64,000 nt of DNA. Origin: Nocardia takedensis NBRC 100417 (GTDB taxonomy: Bacteria; Actinomycetota; Actinomycetes; Mycobacteriales; Mycobacteriaceae). The stretch is from NCBI RefSeq assembly GCF_000308695.1, contig NZ_BAGG01000093.1:248001-312000 (forward strand), in the 5' to 3' direction. The notes beneath the pieces were generated by a model that was not told where the DNA came from, did not search any database, and worked only from the letters and a program-made list of their open reading frames with translations. Of the stretch, positions 7,954 through 16,238 are shown one piece after another. Position 1 is the stretch's first letter. Every line of letters starts with the position of its first letter. Position numbers and translations under genes: made by a program.

Positions 7954-8910
7954 TCATTCGTCGGGCGTGTCGCGGGGCGGGAGGATGGGTTCGACGTCCG
8001 CGTCGCCGCCCTGTTCGATGTGGCGGCCGCGGGCCAGTTCGGCGTCGAATTTCGCGCCGAGCAGGATCGCCACGTTCGACAGCCACATCCACACCAGGAA
8101 CACGACCGCGCCGGCGAGCGAGCCGTAGACCTTGTTGTAGGAGTCGAAATGGGTTGCGTAGAAGGCGAAGCCGACCGACGCGGCGATCCACAGCGCGACC
8201 GCGAGCACGCTGCCCGGGGTGAGCCACCGCAGTCCCGGCTGACGGGCGTTCGGCGCGGCCCAATACAGCAGGGCGATGACCACGCTCACCAACAGCGCCA
8301 GCACCGGCCACTTCAAGATCCCCCACGCGGTTACCGCGGCGGGCCCGAACCCCAACCATCGCCCCGCGACCTCGGCGAGCTGCCCGCTGACCAGCACCCC
8401 GCCCGCGCACAACACGACCAGCACCACCAGCGCGATGGTCAGGCCGATCTGCAACGGCACCGTCTTCCACAGCGGACGGCCTTCCTCGGCGTCGTAGACC
8501 GCGTTCACCGCGCGCACGAACGCCCCGATATACCCCGACGCCGACCACAACGCGATCACCAGACCCGCGATCGCCGCGGGCCCCGCCAGCGACCGCGCGC
8601 TCTGCAACTCCTCGAGCACCTGCACCGACGCCGAATTGTCGCCGCCGTAACCGAGTTCGGTGATCGTGTCGATCAGCGACCGCGTCGCCGACGGCCCCGC
8701 CAACCCCAGCAGCGCCGACACCACCACCACGCCCGGGAACAGCGAGATCACGCTGTAGTAGGTCAGACCGGCGGCACGATCGGTCAGATCGTCGTTCCAC
8801 AAAGCGCTCACCGTGCGCCGCGACACGGCCCACCACGTGCCGCGCCGCAACGCCCAAGGGTTGCGAATCCGCTCGGACCCACCGACACCCGTCACCGCGA
8901 TCTGCGTCAT
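7954..8910 (-). CDS. YihY/virulence factor BrkB family inner-membrane protein
   Basis: 318 aa with six hydrophobic segments and the family hallmark near the N-terminus, ALWNDDLTDRAAGLTYYSVISLFPG (residues about 36-60). The C-terminal tail is polar. The family has been called RNase BN in error; its transport or envelope function is unresolved. I chose the ATG at 8910 because GGGAGG precedes it; the frame is open further upstream but into low-complexity sequence that overlaps the oppositely oriented flavin-type gene. Its stop lies 62 bp upstream of the Xre gene start on the same strand. Confidence 0.85.
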   Translation of the reverse strand: MTQIAVTGVGGSERIRNPWALRRGTWWAVSRRTVSALWNDDLTDRAAGLTYYSVISLFPGVVVVSALLGLAGPSATRSLIDTITELGYGGDNSASVQVLEELQSARSLAGPAAIAGLVIALWSASGYIGAFVRAVNAVYDAEEGRPLWKTVPLQIGLTIALVVLVVLCAGGVLVSGQLAEVAGRWLGFGPAAVTAWGILKWPVLALLVSVVIALLYWAAPNARQPGLRWLTPGSVLAVALWIAASVGFAFYATHFDSYNKVYGSLAGAVVFLVWMWLSNVAILLGAKFDAELARGRHIEQGGDADVEPILPPRDTPDE

Positions 8911-9071
8911 CACCCCGACCTCCCGACTCCCGCCCGAAATACCCGACACCCAGCGGAGCAAACGAACCGCCGGCCCGTGGACTCGCCCACATGCCGCCGC
9001 TTGCTCCGGGCGCGCCCCCGTCGTGTTCCCCGCGTCTCCGGCGCCGGTCGCGCTTCGGGCAGCATGAACCG

Positions 9072-9491
9072 ATGGTGCGAGCACTCCTGGACGTCGAGAT
9101 CACCGAACTTCTGCAAGCCGACACCGTCGCCCGCCTGGCGACCATCGACCCCGACGGCTACCCCCACGTCACCCCGATCTGGTTCCTCTGGACCGCCGAC
9201 GCGTTCCATTTCACCAGCTACCGCGACCGACCCCACCTCGACCGCATTCACGCCGACCCCCGCGTCGGCCTGGTCATCGACATCGAAGACGAACTCCGCG
9301 CCGACGGCGAACGCCCGAACCGCCAGGTCCGCGTCACCGGCGACGCCGTCCTCACCCCCGACACCGACTACCTCTGGACCGATCGCATCCGGGCCAAGTA
9401 CCTCGGTGCCGCAGGCGACCGCCCGCGGAACCGCGAACGAATCCTGATCACCGTGCGACCACGCGAAATCGTCGCGGTCGCGAGCGTCTGA
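9072..9491 (+). CDS. Pyridoxamine 5'-phosphate oxidase-like flavin/F420-binding protein
   Basis: 139 aa split beta-barrel protein of the PPOx superfamily. The conserved start LLQADTVARLATIDPDGYPHVTPIWFLW is the signature of this group, followed by a FTSYRDRPHLDRIHADPRVGL segment that in relatives contacts the cofactor phosphate. Actinobacterial members often use F420 or heme; the cofactor here cannot be assigned. ATG at 9072. Divergent from the YihY gene with 161 bp between starts. Confidence 0.8.
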   Translation: MVRALLDVEITELLQADTVARLATIDPDGYPHVTPIWFLWTADAFHFTSYRDRPHLDRIHADPRVGLVIDIEDELRADGERPNRQVRVTGDAVLTPDTDYLWTDRIRAKYLGAAGDRPRNRERILITVRPREIVAVASV

Positions 9492-9613
9492 CAGCCGAGG
9501 GTTCCAGAGCATCGCGATTCGTTTGCCAGAATCCCATTCTTCCGAGTGTGTGTATCGGCGCGCACGTGACCGAGGATACGAAGGACTACTCCAGCCGCCT
9601 CTGGACCGGTACT

Positions 9614-10081
9614 TCACCTTCGTGCGGTGCGCACTGCACGGAATAAACGTCCGCCTCTCGCGCCGGGGCGTCGGAATGCGCGGCGAACTACGGCGGGATA
9701 GCGAAGTAGCCTGGGGCCCATAACAACTCCCAGTAGCGTCAGGCCGAGCCAAGGCCGAACATGGGGAGTCAGTGTCCGGATGCGTCCTTCGTCGTCGTAC
9801 TCGATCAGAATCGCGTCGCCGATCCGTACTCCCAGGACGCGAGCATCGGCGACGGCGACAGCCGTGTTCCCCTCGCGAATTCGATGACGCCAGGTCAACC
9901 CGGACAGTGCGGGCAGCAGGATCGAAAACAGCACCCGCAGATCGTCGTGGCCGCGAAAGACCGCTCGCCCCGCCAGTGGCGAGACCAGTGCGGCGTCGGG
10001 GGCCAAAGTGGCGATCACGGCGTCGACGTCGCCCGCCTCGGTCGCGGCGCAGAATGTTGAGACCACGTCATTGGTCGTCAA
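9614..10081 (-). CDS. SnoaL/NTF2-like protein
   Basis: 155 aa with the NTF2-like pattern VVSTFCAATEAGDVDAVIATLAPDAALVSPLAGRAVFRGHDDLRVLFSIL. The cone-shaped fold serves as a cyclase, isomerase or ligand-binding domain; no catalytic residue can be named here. I chose the TTG at 10081, preceded by AGGGG; an ATG at 10156 would add 25 low-complexity residues. The C-terminus is unusually basic (LRYPAVVRRAFRRPGARGGRLFRAVRTARR region). It stands alone. Confidence 0.6.
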   Translation of the reverse strand: MTTNDVVSTFCAATEAGDVDAVIATLAPDAALVSPLAGRAVFRGHDDLRVLFSILLPALSGLTWRHRIREGNTAVAVADARVLGVRIGDAILIEYDDEGRIRTLTPHVRPWLGLTLLGVVMGPRLLRYPAVVRRAFRRPGARGGRLFRAVRTARR

Positions 10082-10557
10082 GGTCGCCCCTTCGGTCGAG
10101 CTGTCGCCGCCTCCGTCTGGACCATCGAGTTTCCCGAGCCTGCCGCACGCGGCCATCAGGGTCCGCTGCGGCAGCCGCTGTCGTCGCGATTCACAACTCC
10201 GGTCGGTCCCGCCAGGCTACGCGTGGGATCGATCCGACTCTGGGAGGGCTGGAACGGCGGGCCCTCCGCCTGCTCGTTCACGCCAACAACGATCGGCGCG
10301 CTCACCCTTCCTGACGGCATAGACCTGGGGCCGCTTCGACCGCGGCTGCGCTCGGTCATCGGCACCAAGGATCGCAAGGTCGGACGGGCTTCGGCGGAAC
10401 GGTCCCGCCACCTCTTTGCAGGACTCCCGCGCCGCCGGACAGTTGTCCGCCAACGGTTCCGAGTATTCGTTACCCGGCCGTCACCGCAAGGATGCCGGGC
10501 CGTCTCGGCGATCCGGTTGAGTCGCGCGCAACACGATGGCGATCGAGAGGGCGAATC
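10082..10557. other. Intergenic region, no gene seen
   Basis: About 470 bases between divergent genes. Frames are open on both strands but none shows normal codon bias, a ribosome binding site or a recognisable domain. No repeat or terminator stands out. It may hold the promoters of both neighbours. Confidence 0.4.
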
Positions 10558-11571
10558 ATGGTTTCGGGACAAGCAATTCGACAGGACTGGACGGAGGCGT
10601 CGGTTCCCGACTGCACCGGACGCGTCGCCGTGGTGACCGGGGCGAACAGCGGCATCGGCTTCCAGACCGCGCGAATCCTGGCGGCGCGCGGCGCGCGGGT
10701 CGTGCTGATGTGCCGTGACCTCGACAAGGGCGCGGCGGCCATCGCACGTATTCGACAGGACACACCCGACGCCGAATTGTCCTCGGTGGCATTGGACCTG
10801 CTGTCACTGTCCGCGATTCGCGAGGCAGCGGACCGCGTCCGCGCCGAACACCCCCGAATCGACCTGCTGTTCAACAACGCGGGAACCACGTTCACCCAGC
10901 GCACCACCTCGGCGGACGGATTCGAGGCCACCCTCGCCACCAACCATCTGGGCCCGTTCGCGTTCACAGGTCTGCTGCTCGACCGGCTCGCTCCGGTGCC
11001 GAATTCCCGGATCGTGACGGTGAGCAGCCTGACCTACAAACTCGGCCCGCTCGACCTCGACGATCTCCAGTCCGAGCGCGGCCGCTACCGCAACATGCGC
11101 GTGTACGGCCGCTCGAAACTGGCCAATCTGCTGTTCACCCTCGAACTCCAGCGCCGCCTCGCCGCCGCGGGCGCGCCCACCCTCGCCACCGCCGCGCATC
11201 CCGGCTCCGCACACACCTCCTTCGGCGACCACATGGGCCCGCTGTCGCGCCGCCTGAACTCCGGCGCACTGCGCCCCCTCGCGGCCTGGACCCAACAGCC
11301 CGCCGACCGAGCCGCACTCCCATCCTTGCGCGCCGCCCTCGACCCCGAGGTCTCCGGCGGCGACTTCTTCGGCCCCTCGGGCTGGGGCGAATTCAAGGGC
11401 TACCCGGTACTTTCCGAGATCGCCCCGAACGTGATCGACCCGCAGGCGCAGGAACAGCTCTGGCTCGAATCCGAACGCCTGACGGGAGTGGTCTACGACT
11501 TCGAGTCCGCTGTACACGGATCGGCCACCGAGGAACCCAGTCACCTCCCACTGTCCACCCCGGCCGGGTAA
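10558..11571 (+). CDS. SDR-family oxidoreductase (retinol dehydrogenase / protochlorophyllide reductase-like)
   Basis: 337 aa. Cofactor motif TGANSGIGFQTA around residues 27-38, NNAG at about 102-105, catalytic Ser in VTVSSLTYKLG and a regular YGRSK active site (Tyr-x-x-x-Lys) around residue 182. The layout matches the extended SDR group annotated as retinol dehydrogenase or protochlorophyllide reductase-like proteins in actinomycetes, usually of unknown substrate. GAGAGGG precedes the ATG. No operon partner. Confidence 0.85.
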   Translation: MVSGQAIRQDWTEASVPDCTGRVAVVTGANSGIGFQTARILAARGARVVLMCRDLDKGAAAIARIRQDTPDAELSSVALDLLSLSAIREAADRVRAEHPRIDLLFNNAGTTFTQRTTSADGFEATLATNHLGPFAFTGLLLDRLAPVPNSRIVTVSSLTYKLGPLDLDDLQSERGRYRNMRVYGRSKLANLLFTLELQRRLAAAGAPTLATAAHPGSAHTSFGDHMGPLSRRLNSGALRPLAAWTQQPADRAALPSLRAALDPEVSGGDFFGPSGWGEFKGYPVLSEIAPNVIDPQAQEQLWLESERLTGVVYDFESAVHGSATEEPSHLPLSTPAG

Positions 11572-11737
11572 TCCCGAACAGCACCTCCACGTGTCAGCCC
11601 TGGACGACTCCCTCTCGAGGCTTGGACCTGGCCCCTTCGGCTAACGACCACCACGCAACCGCTGGCGGCTGTATCGCTCATGGTTGAACTAGCCTGGGTG
11701 GTGAGTACGTTCCCGGGTGACTGCTGTAGGAGGAGCT

Positions 11738-12355
11738 GTGGATGCCCGCGGTGAACAGCGGCTGACGGCTGAGGAGTTCCTGGCTGCGGACCCCGGAGAC
11801 CTCGCCGCGCGGTTCGGCGGGCCATTCGAGCTGGTGGATGGTCTCGTGGTGCGCTGTCAAGCGCAGAGTCGAGCCCATGACCGGGTGATCCACCGACTCC
11901 GACGGGCGCTCGAGGACGCGCACACACCGAACGAACCGTGCCTTGATACCGAGTCCGACACTCCCGTCCGTTTCCCCGACGCCGACGGCGCGCCCGCGGA
12001 TCGGCGAGCGAACTTCCGGTTCCCCGATCTCATGGTCATCGACTGCGGCCGATGGGATGCCACGACGGTCCTGTCACACATCCGCATGGTCGTCGAAGTG
12101 GTCTCCCCCGACAGCATCGGCGACGACACCGAATACAAGCGGAAGCTGTACGCCCGCTCGGGTATTCCGGTGTATCTCGTCATTCACTTCGCCGATGATC
12201 GGGAAACCGTCGAGCGTATCGACGAGTTCCGTCTCGACTGGTCCAACAAGCGGTACGCGCTGCACCACGAGCATTGGGACGAACTCGTCGTGGAGGAGCC
12301 GATCAAGATGCAGCTATCGTTCACCGACATCGACGGAGTGCGCCGCGAGGAGTGA
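11738..12355 (+). CDS. Uma2-type (DUF820) putative PD-(D/E)XK endonuclease
   Basis: 205 aa. The Uma2/DUF820 pattern is present: LTAEEFLAADPG near the start, FELVDGLVV, then the nuclease core RFPDLMVID, VVEVVSPDS and a following KRKLYARSGIPVYLVI. These Asp/Glu/Lys positions build a PD-(D/E)XK site. The family is widespread and of unknown role, perhaps linked to mobile DNA or defence. AGGAGG lies four bases before the chosen GTG at 11738; a GTG at 11717 is an alternative start. Confidence 0.8.
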   Translation: MDARGEQRLTAEEFLAADPGDLAARFGGPFELVDGLVVRCQAQSRAHDRVIHRLRRALEDAHTPNEPCLDTESDTPVRFPDADGAPADRRANFRFPDLMVIDCGRWDATTVLSHIRMVVEVVSPDSIGDDTEYKRKLYARSGIPVYLVIHFADDRETVERIDEFRLDWSNKRYALHHEHWDELVVEEPIKMQLSFTDIDGVRREE

Positions 12356-12594
12356 CCGGCTGCTCGAAATCGAACCAGTAATGCGGAGAGAGCCGAGCAG
12401 ACATTTGCCCGGTATCGATTCATGCGTCGATCTATTGGCCGAACGATCGGCAAGCCCTGATCGGACGACCTCACCCCTTGCCGACATCGCCGCCCACATC
12501 TCCGCCAGCGGCAGCGATCATGGCCGCAGAACTCTTGATCAAGATCGTCAGCCGCACGCCGCCATTCCGACGGGTCAACTCTTGGCGGAGAAAC

Positions 12595-12631
12595 AAAAGA
12601 CCAGGTCCACACACTGTGGACCTGGTCTTTT
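12595..12631 (-). terminator. Intrinsic terminator of tRNA-Ala
   Basis: A perfect 17-bp inverted repeat (AAAAGACCAGGTCCACA / TGTGGACCTGGTCTTTT) with a 3-base loop, seven bases past the tRNA on its strand and ending in a T run. The T run on both sides makes it potentially bidirectional. Confidence 0.9.
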
Positions 12632-12637
12632 GTCGGG

Positions 12638-12710
12638 TGGAGCTAAGGGGACTCGAACCCCTGACCCCCACACTGCCAGTGTGGTGCGCTACCAGCTGCG
12701 CCATAGCCCC
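12638..12710 (-). tRNA. tRNA-Ala (anticodon GGC)
   Basis: 73 nt with a full cloverleaf: acceptor GGGGCTA/TAGCTCC, D arm GCGC/GCGC, anticodon stem CCACA/TGTGG with loop CTGGCAG (anticodon GGC, reads GCC), and T arm AGGGG-TTCGAGT-CCCCT. The discriminator is A. The CCA end is not encoded. A strong terminator follows directly. Confidence 0.95.
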
Positions 12711-12820
12711 GGATGTTCGCGCTCGGTTTCCCTCGCGCTTGAAGAAAGTTACACCACGGGCACGTCGGCCTCCAAATCGACTGGACAGAGGCTTGGCGGG
12801 GCGGCGGGCACGGGTTAGGA

Positions 12821-12836
12821 TCGAACACATGTTCGA
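12821..12836. promoter_or_regulatory. LexA (SOS) box overlapping the start codon of the 13E12-type gene
   Basis: TCGAACACATGTTCGA fits the mycobacterial SOS consensus TCGAAC-n4-GTTCGA exactly. The ATG of the following gene lies inside the box. LexA bound here would block transcription until DNA damage. Some 13E12-family genes of Mycobacterium tuberculosis are known to carry SOS boxes. Confidence 0.8.
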
Positions 12837-14298
12837 TGACAATCGGATCTCCCTCATGGACTTCGGGGCCATGAGTGACGAAGGGTTGGTCGAGGCGTTG
12901 CGGCGGGCGCACGGGGCCGTGGCCGTGGCGCAGGCGGCGGAGGTGTTCGCGGCGCGGGAGCTGTATCGGCGGCGGCGGGCGGAGAATGTGCAGCCCGGGC
13001 CCGACGGGGTGCGGGCGGGTGAGTTCGCGGTCTCGGAGGTCGCGGTGGCCCTGCACACCGACGAGGCGACGGCGGGGGCGCTGATCGATATCGGGTTGGC
13101 GTTGGAGGAGTCGCTGCCGCAGACGCGGCGGGCGTTCGCGGCCGGGTGGTTGGATCTGGCGAAGGTGCGGGTGATCGTGGATTGCACACGGTCGCTGGCG
13201 ACGGGGGTGGTCGACGTGGTCGAGCAGCGGTTGATCGACAGCGCCTCGCGCAGTGATCCGCGGCGGCTGCGGCAGACGGCGCGGCGGTGGGTGGCGCGGG
13301 TCGATCCCGGTGGGGCGCGGCGGCGGCGTGAACTGCGGCAGGACGAGCGGGATGTGCGGATCAGGGCGGTCCAGGACGGGATGGCGGTGTTCGACGGGTT
13401 GCTGCCCGCCGTCGGGGCGCAGACGGTGGGGATGCGATTGCGGGAGATGAGTTTGCAGGTGTGCCAACACGATCCGCGCGGCATGCCGCAGCGACGCGCG
13501 GACGCGCTGGTGGCGTTGGCGGACGGGTCGGGGCGGTTGCGCTGCCGGTGCGAACGCGGACCGCGGTGTCGGGTCGCGCGAGTGCCGGTGGACACGCCGC
13601 GTCGGGCTCTGGTCCAGGTCGGGGTGTCGGCGGAGACGTTGCTGGGGTTGCGGGACGATCCGGCTCAGCTGGCCGGGCACGGGCCGATCGACGCGGCGCT
13701 TGCGCGAGCGATCGCGGGGCACGCGCGGTTCCAGGTGGTGCCCGAACGAGAGGCATCAGAAGAACGATCGGACGCGCCGCGCACCTCGGTCTCGCGGCGA
13801 CCGCCGAGTCCCGGACGGCAGCCGTCCGTTCCCGCCTCCGGCCGTGACCTCTCGGCGGGAAGTCCGACGGACCAGGGCGCGATCAGGCCCGGTACGGAAT
13901 CGCGCCCGAGGGTTTCGGCACGGGAGACCCGGGCGTTGGACGGGCAGTGCCGCTTTCCGGGCTGCGTGGTTCCCGGCGCGGAAGCCGAGACGGCCCGTCT
14001 CGACGGCTTCGTGACGCTCTGCTCGCGTCATCTGCGCCTGAGCACCGCGACGGGGTGGCGGGTCGGCCGCGACGGTGAGCGGGTGCGCTGGACGGCGCCG
14101 ACCGGCGATTCGCACACCACGACGCGCGAGGGTGCGCGATACCTGTTCCCCCACAACGACACCGGTGCGATGACCCGGGACCGCGTGGGGGACAGGCCGC
14201 GGGCGGAGGAGTTGTGTTTCCCGCTGGCGGGTCATGTGCCCACGCACCGGCAGTTGTCGCGGTCGTCGCCGGAGGACGACCTGCCCGAACGGCGCTGA
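12829..14298 (+). CDS. 13E12-type DUF222 protein with a degenerate HNH domain
   Basis: 489 aa. The N-terminal two thirds are the DUF222/13E12 repeat domain found in many copies in mycolic-acid actinomycetes. The C-terminus should be an HNH nuclease but reads CRFPGCVVPGAEAETARLDG directly into FVTLCSRHLRL: both flanking parts are there, while the middle block with the D-H-V and G-G-x-T-x-x-x-N residues is missing. The nuclease is therefore probably inactive. Residues about 300-365 are a Pro/Ser/Arg-rich linker. The gene sits beside a tRNA and starts within an SOS box, so it is predicted to be induced by DNA damage. Confidence 0.85.
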   Translation: MFDDNRISLMDFGAMSDEGLVEALRRAHGAVAVAQAAEVFAARELYRRRRAENVQPGPDGVRAGEFAVSEVAVALHTDEATAGALIDIGLALEESLPQTRRAFAAGWLDLAKVRVIVDCTRSLATGVVDVVEQRLIDSASRSDPRRLRQTARRWVARVDPGGARRRRELRQDERDVRIRAVQDGMAVFDGLLPAVGAQTVGMRLREMSLQVCQHDPRGMPQRRADALVALADGSGRLRCRCERGPRCRVARVPVDTPRRALVQVGVSAETLLGLRDDPAQLAGHGPIDAALARAIAGHARFQVVPEREASEERSDAPRTSVSRRPPSPGRQPSVPASGRDLSAGSPTDQGAIRPGTESRPRVSARETRALDGQCRFPGCVVPGAEAETARLDGFVTLCSRHLRLSTATGWRVGRDGERVRWTAPTGDSHTTTREGARYLFPHNDTGAMTRDRVGDRPRAEELCFPLAGHVPTHRQLSRSSPEDDLPERR

Positions 14299-14368
14299 TC
14301 ACAGCGCGGCGCGGTCCGCTGCCCGGTTCGAATGAGGGGGATCTGGCATCGGACCGCGCGTTCGCGCG

Positions 14369-15103
14369 TCAGCGGGCGGTTTCGACCACCCAGTTCTCGT
14401 TGTTGACGTCGAGGCGGGTGGGTCCGGCGAAGACCGCCGGGGTGGCGGCTTTGCCGTCGAGCAGACCGTTGAGTTGGTCGAGCGCTGCTTTGGCGTGGGT
14501 GCGGGCGGCTTCGACGCGGGCGCCGGTGGCGACGCACTGCACGGTCTCCTCCCCCGCGCCCGCGTCGCGGGCCAGGTCGGCCAGTTGCTGGTTGGTGAGG
14601 TCGCCGCCTTCGTCGGGCTGATCGGTGACGAACAGTTTCTCGTGGAAGGCGGCGTAGACGGGGCCGGACCCGGCTTCGGCGACGCATTCGTTGGCGGCGA
14701 TGGCGCGGGTCGAGTAGTCCTTGCTGCTGGACTTGGGGTCGAGGAAGTTCACGAACCGGTAGCGCACGGCGAGCGCGCCCTCGTCGACGGCCTGGGCGAG
14801 TTCCTGGGAGTAGACGCGCTCGACCTCGCCGCAGGCGGGGCACATCGGGTCCTCGTAGAGGTCGATCGTCTTCTTCGCGTCGACGCGGCCGAGTTGCACC
14901 GCCCCGTCGGGCGCGAGCACCGACACCACCGCGGGATTGCGCACCACGCCGTAGCCGTCGTTGCGGACCTCGGCCTCGTCGCGGGTCCAGCGCATCACCA
15001 GGATCACGACGAGCGCGATCAGCACCACGGCGACCGCGCCGAGGGCGTAGGTGGTGGTGCTGGACATGGGCCGCGGCGTGTACTTCTGCGGGGATTCGCT
15101 CAC
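14369..15103 (-). CDS. Membrane-anchored DsbA-like thioredoxin-fold protein
   Basis: About 244 aa. One membrane helix (TYALGAVAVVLIALVVILVM, residues about 16-36) anchors an extracytoplasmic thioredoxin-like domain with the redox motif CPAC (YEDPMCPACGEVE). A later TPAVFAG supplies the conserved cis-Pro. It is the actinobacterial DsbA/MSMEG-type layout for disulfide formation or isomerisation in secreted proteins. The start is uncertain between two GTG codons (15112 or 15103). Same strand as the prenyl synthase gene but 61 bp downstream of it. Confidence 0.85.
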   Translation of the reverse strand: MSESPQKYTPRPMSSTTTYALGAVAVVLIALVVILVMRWTRDEAEVRNDGYGVVRNPAVVSVLAPDGAVQLGRVDAKKTIDLYEDPMCPACGEVERVYSQELAQAVDEGALAVRYRFVNFLDPKSSSKDYSTRAIAANECVAEAGSGPVYAAFHEKLFVTDQPDEGGDLTNQQLADLARDAGAGEETVQCVATGARVEAARTHAKAALDQLNGLLDGKAATPAVFAGPTRLDVNNENWVVETAR

Positions 15104-15164
15104 CCTGACCACTTTGCCGGCACCCCGGCGCGGCGGACCCCGATGGGCGGTGTGTCCGGCCGGG

Positions 15165-16238
15165 TCAACTGGTCCGCCGGATCGCGGCGTCGGCGATGCG
15201 GTGCAGCGCCGCGATGACCGGCGGCGGAAAGGGCGCGTCGGCCAGGGCGGCGGCGGCCTGTTCGGCGCGCGCGGCGATCATGGCCTCGACGCGCGGTTTC
15301 GCGGTCGCGGACAGGAGGTCGCGGCAGACGGCGGCGGTGTCCTCGTCGAGGTCGGGATCGCCGAGCGCGGTGCGCAGGCGGTGCGCGTCGGCCGGGGTCG
15401 CGTGTTCCAGGGCCAGCGCGATCAGGGCGGTGTGTTTGCCCTCGCGCAGATCCTCCAGATTGGATTTGCCGCTGCGCGACGGGTCACCGAAGACGCCGAG
15501 CAGATCGTCGCGCAACTGGAACGCCTCGCCGACCGGGCGCGCGTAGGCGCTCAGGGCGGCGCGCACCTCGCGGTTCGCGTCCCCGAGTGCCGCGCCGAGT
15601 AGCAGCGGACGTTCGCAGGTGTAGGCGACGGTCTTGTAGCGCACGATCCGCATCGCCCGTTCCAGGTCGGCGTCGGGTCGGGCGGTGGCGAGCAGGTCCA
15701 GGTATTGGCCGTACATGACCTCGGCGCGCATCGAGTCCAGGACGGGCAGGGCGGCGGTGAGCTGGGCGGGGGTGAGCCCGGCGGTGTGCAGGAGTTCGGC
15801 GGCCCACACCATGGTCAGGTCGCCGAGGACGATGGCCGCGTCGACGCCGAACCGGTCCGGGTCGGGCCGGTCGCGGTGCCGTGCGCTCAGCGCCCGGTGG
15901 ACGGTGGGGCGGTCGCGCCGGGTGTCACTGGCGTCGATGATGTCGTCGTGGATGAGGACCGCGGCGTGGAACAGTTCCAGCGACGCCGCGGCCCGCACGA
16001 CGGGTGCGGGCGCGTCCAGGTCGGCCGCCGCCGACCAGCCCAGCACGCACAGCACCGGCCGGAGGCGTTTGCCGCCGGCGAACAGGAACTCCTCGAGGGT
16101 GTCGATGACTTCGTCCGGAAGTCGCCGTGCCGCACCGCTTCCGGCCTTGGCGCGCACGAAGGAGGTCAGCGCCGCGTCGATCCGGGCGCGCACCGCGTCC
16201 AGGTCGGGGACGTGCGCGGGAAGGGTGAGGGTGGTCAT
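15165..16238 (-). CDS. Polyprenyl diphosphate synthase (third gene of the geosmin operon)
   Basis: 357 aa trans-prenyltransferase. First Asp-rich motif DDIID (LIHDDIIDASDTRRDRPTVH) and second DDLLG (FQLRDDLLGVFGD), both Mg-diphosphate binding. It condenses IPP with allylic diphosphates. The residues just before the first motif are small or aliphatic (A-V-L-I-H), which in known enzymes tends to allow products longer than C15; this is an inference. Its ATG overlaps the stop of geosmin synthase by four bases, so the two are coupled. It may supply or compete for precursors of the terpene synthase. Confidence 0.9.
   Translation of the reverse strand: MTTLTLPAHVPDLDAVRARIDAALTSFVRAKAGSGAARRLPDEVIDTLEEFLFAGGKRLRPVLCVLGWSAAADLDAPAPVVRAAASLELFHAAVLIHDDIIDASDTRRDRPTVHRALSARHRDRPDPDRFGVDAAIVLGDLTMVWAAELLHTAGLTPAQLTAALPVLDSMRAEVMYGQYLDLLATARPDADLERAMRIVRYKTVAYTCERPLLLGAALGDANREVRAALSAYARPVGEAFQLRDDLLGVFGDPSRSGKSNLEDLREGKHTALIALALEHATPADAHRLRTALGDPDLDEDTAAVCRDLLSATAKPRVEAMIAARAEQAAAALADAPFPPPVIAALHRIADAAIRRTS

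Noticed and set aside
10156..10572. Minus-strand ORF between the SnoaL-like and SDR genes
   Set aside because: No domain, weak codon bias and no ribosome binding site.
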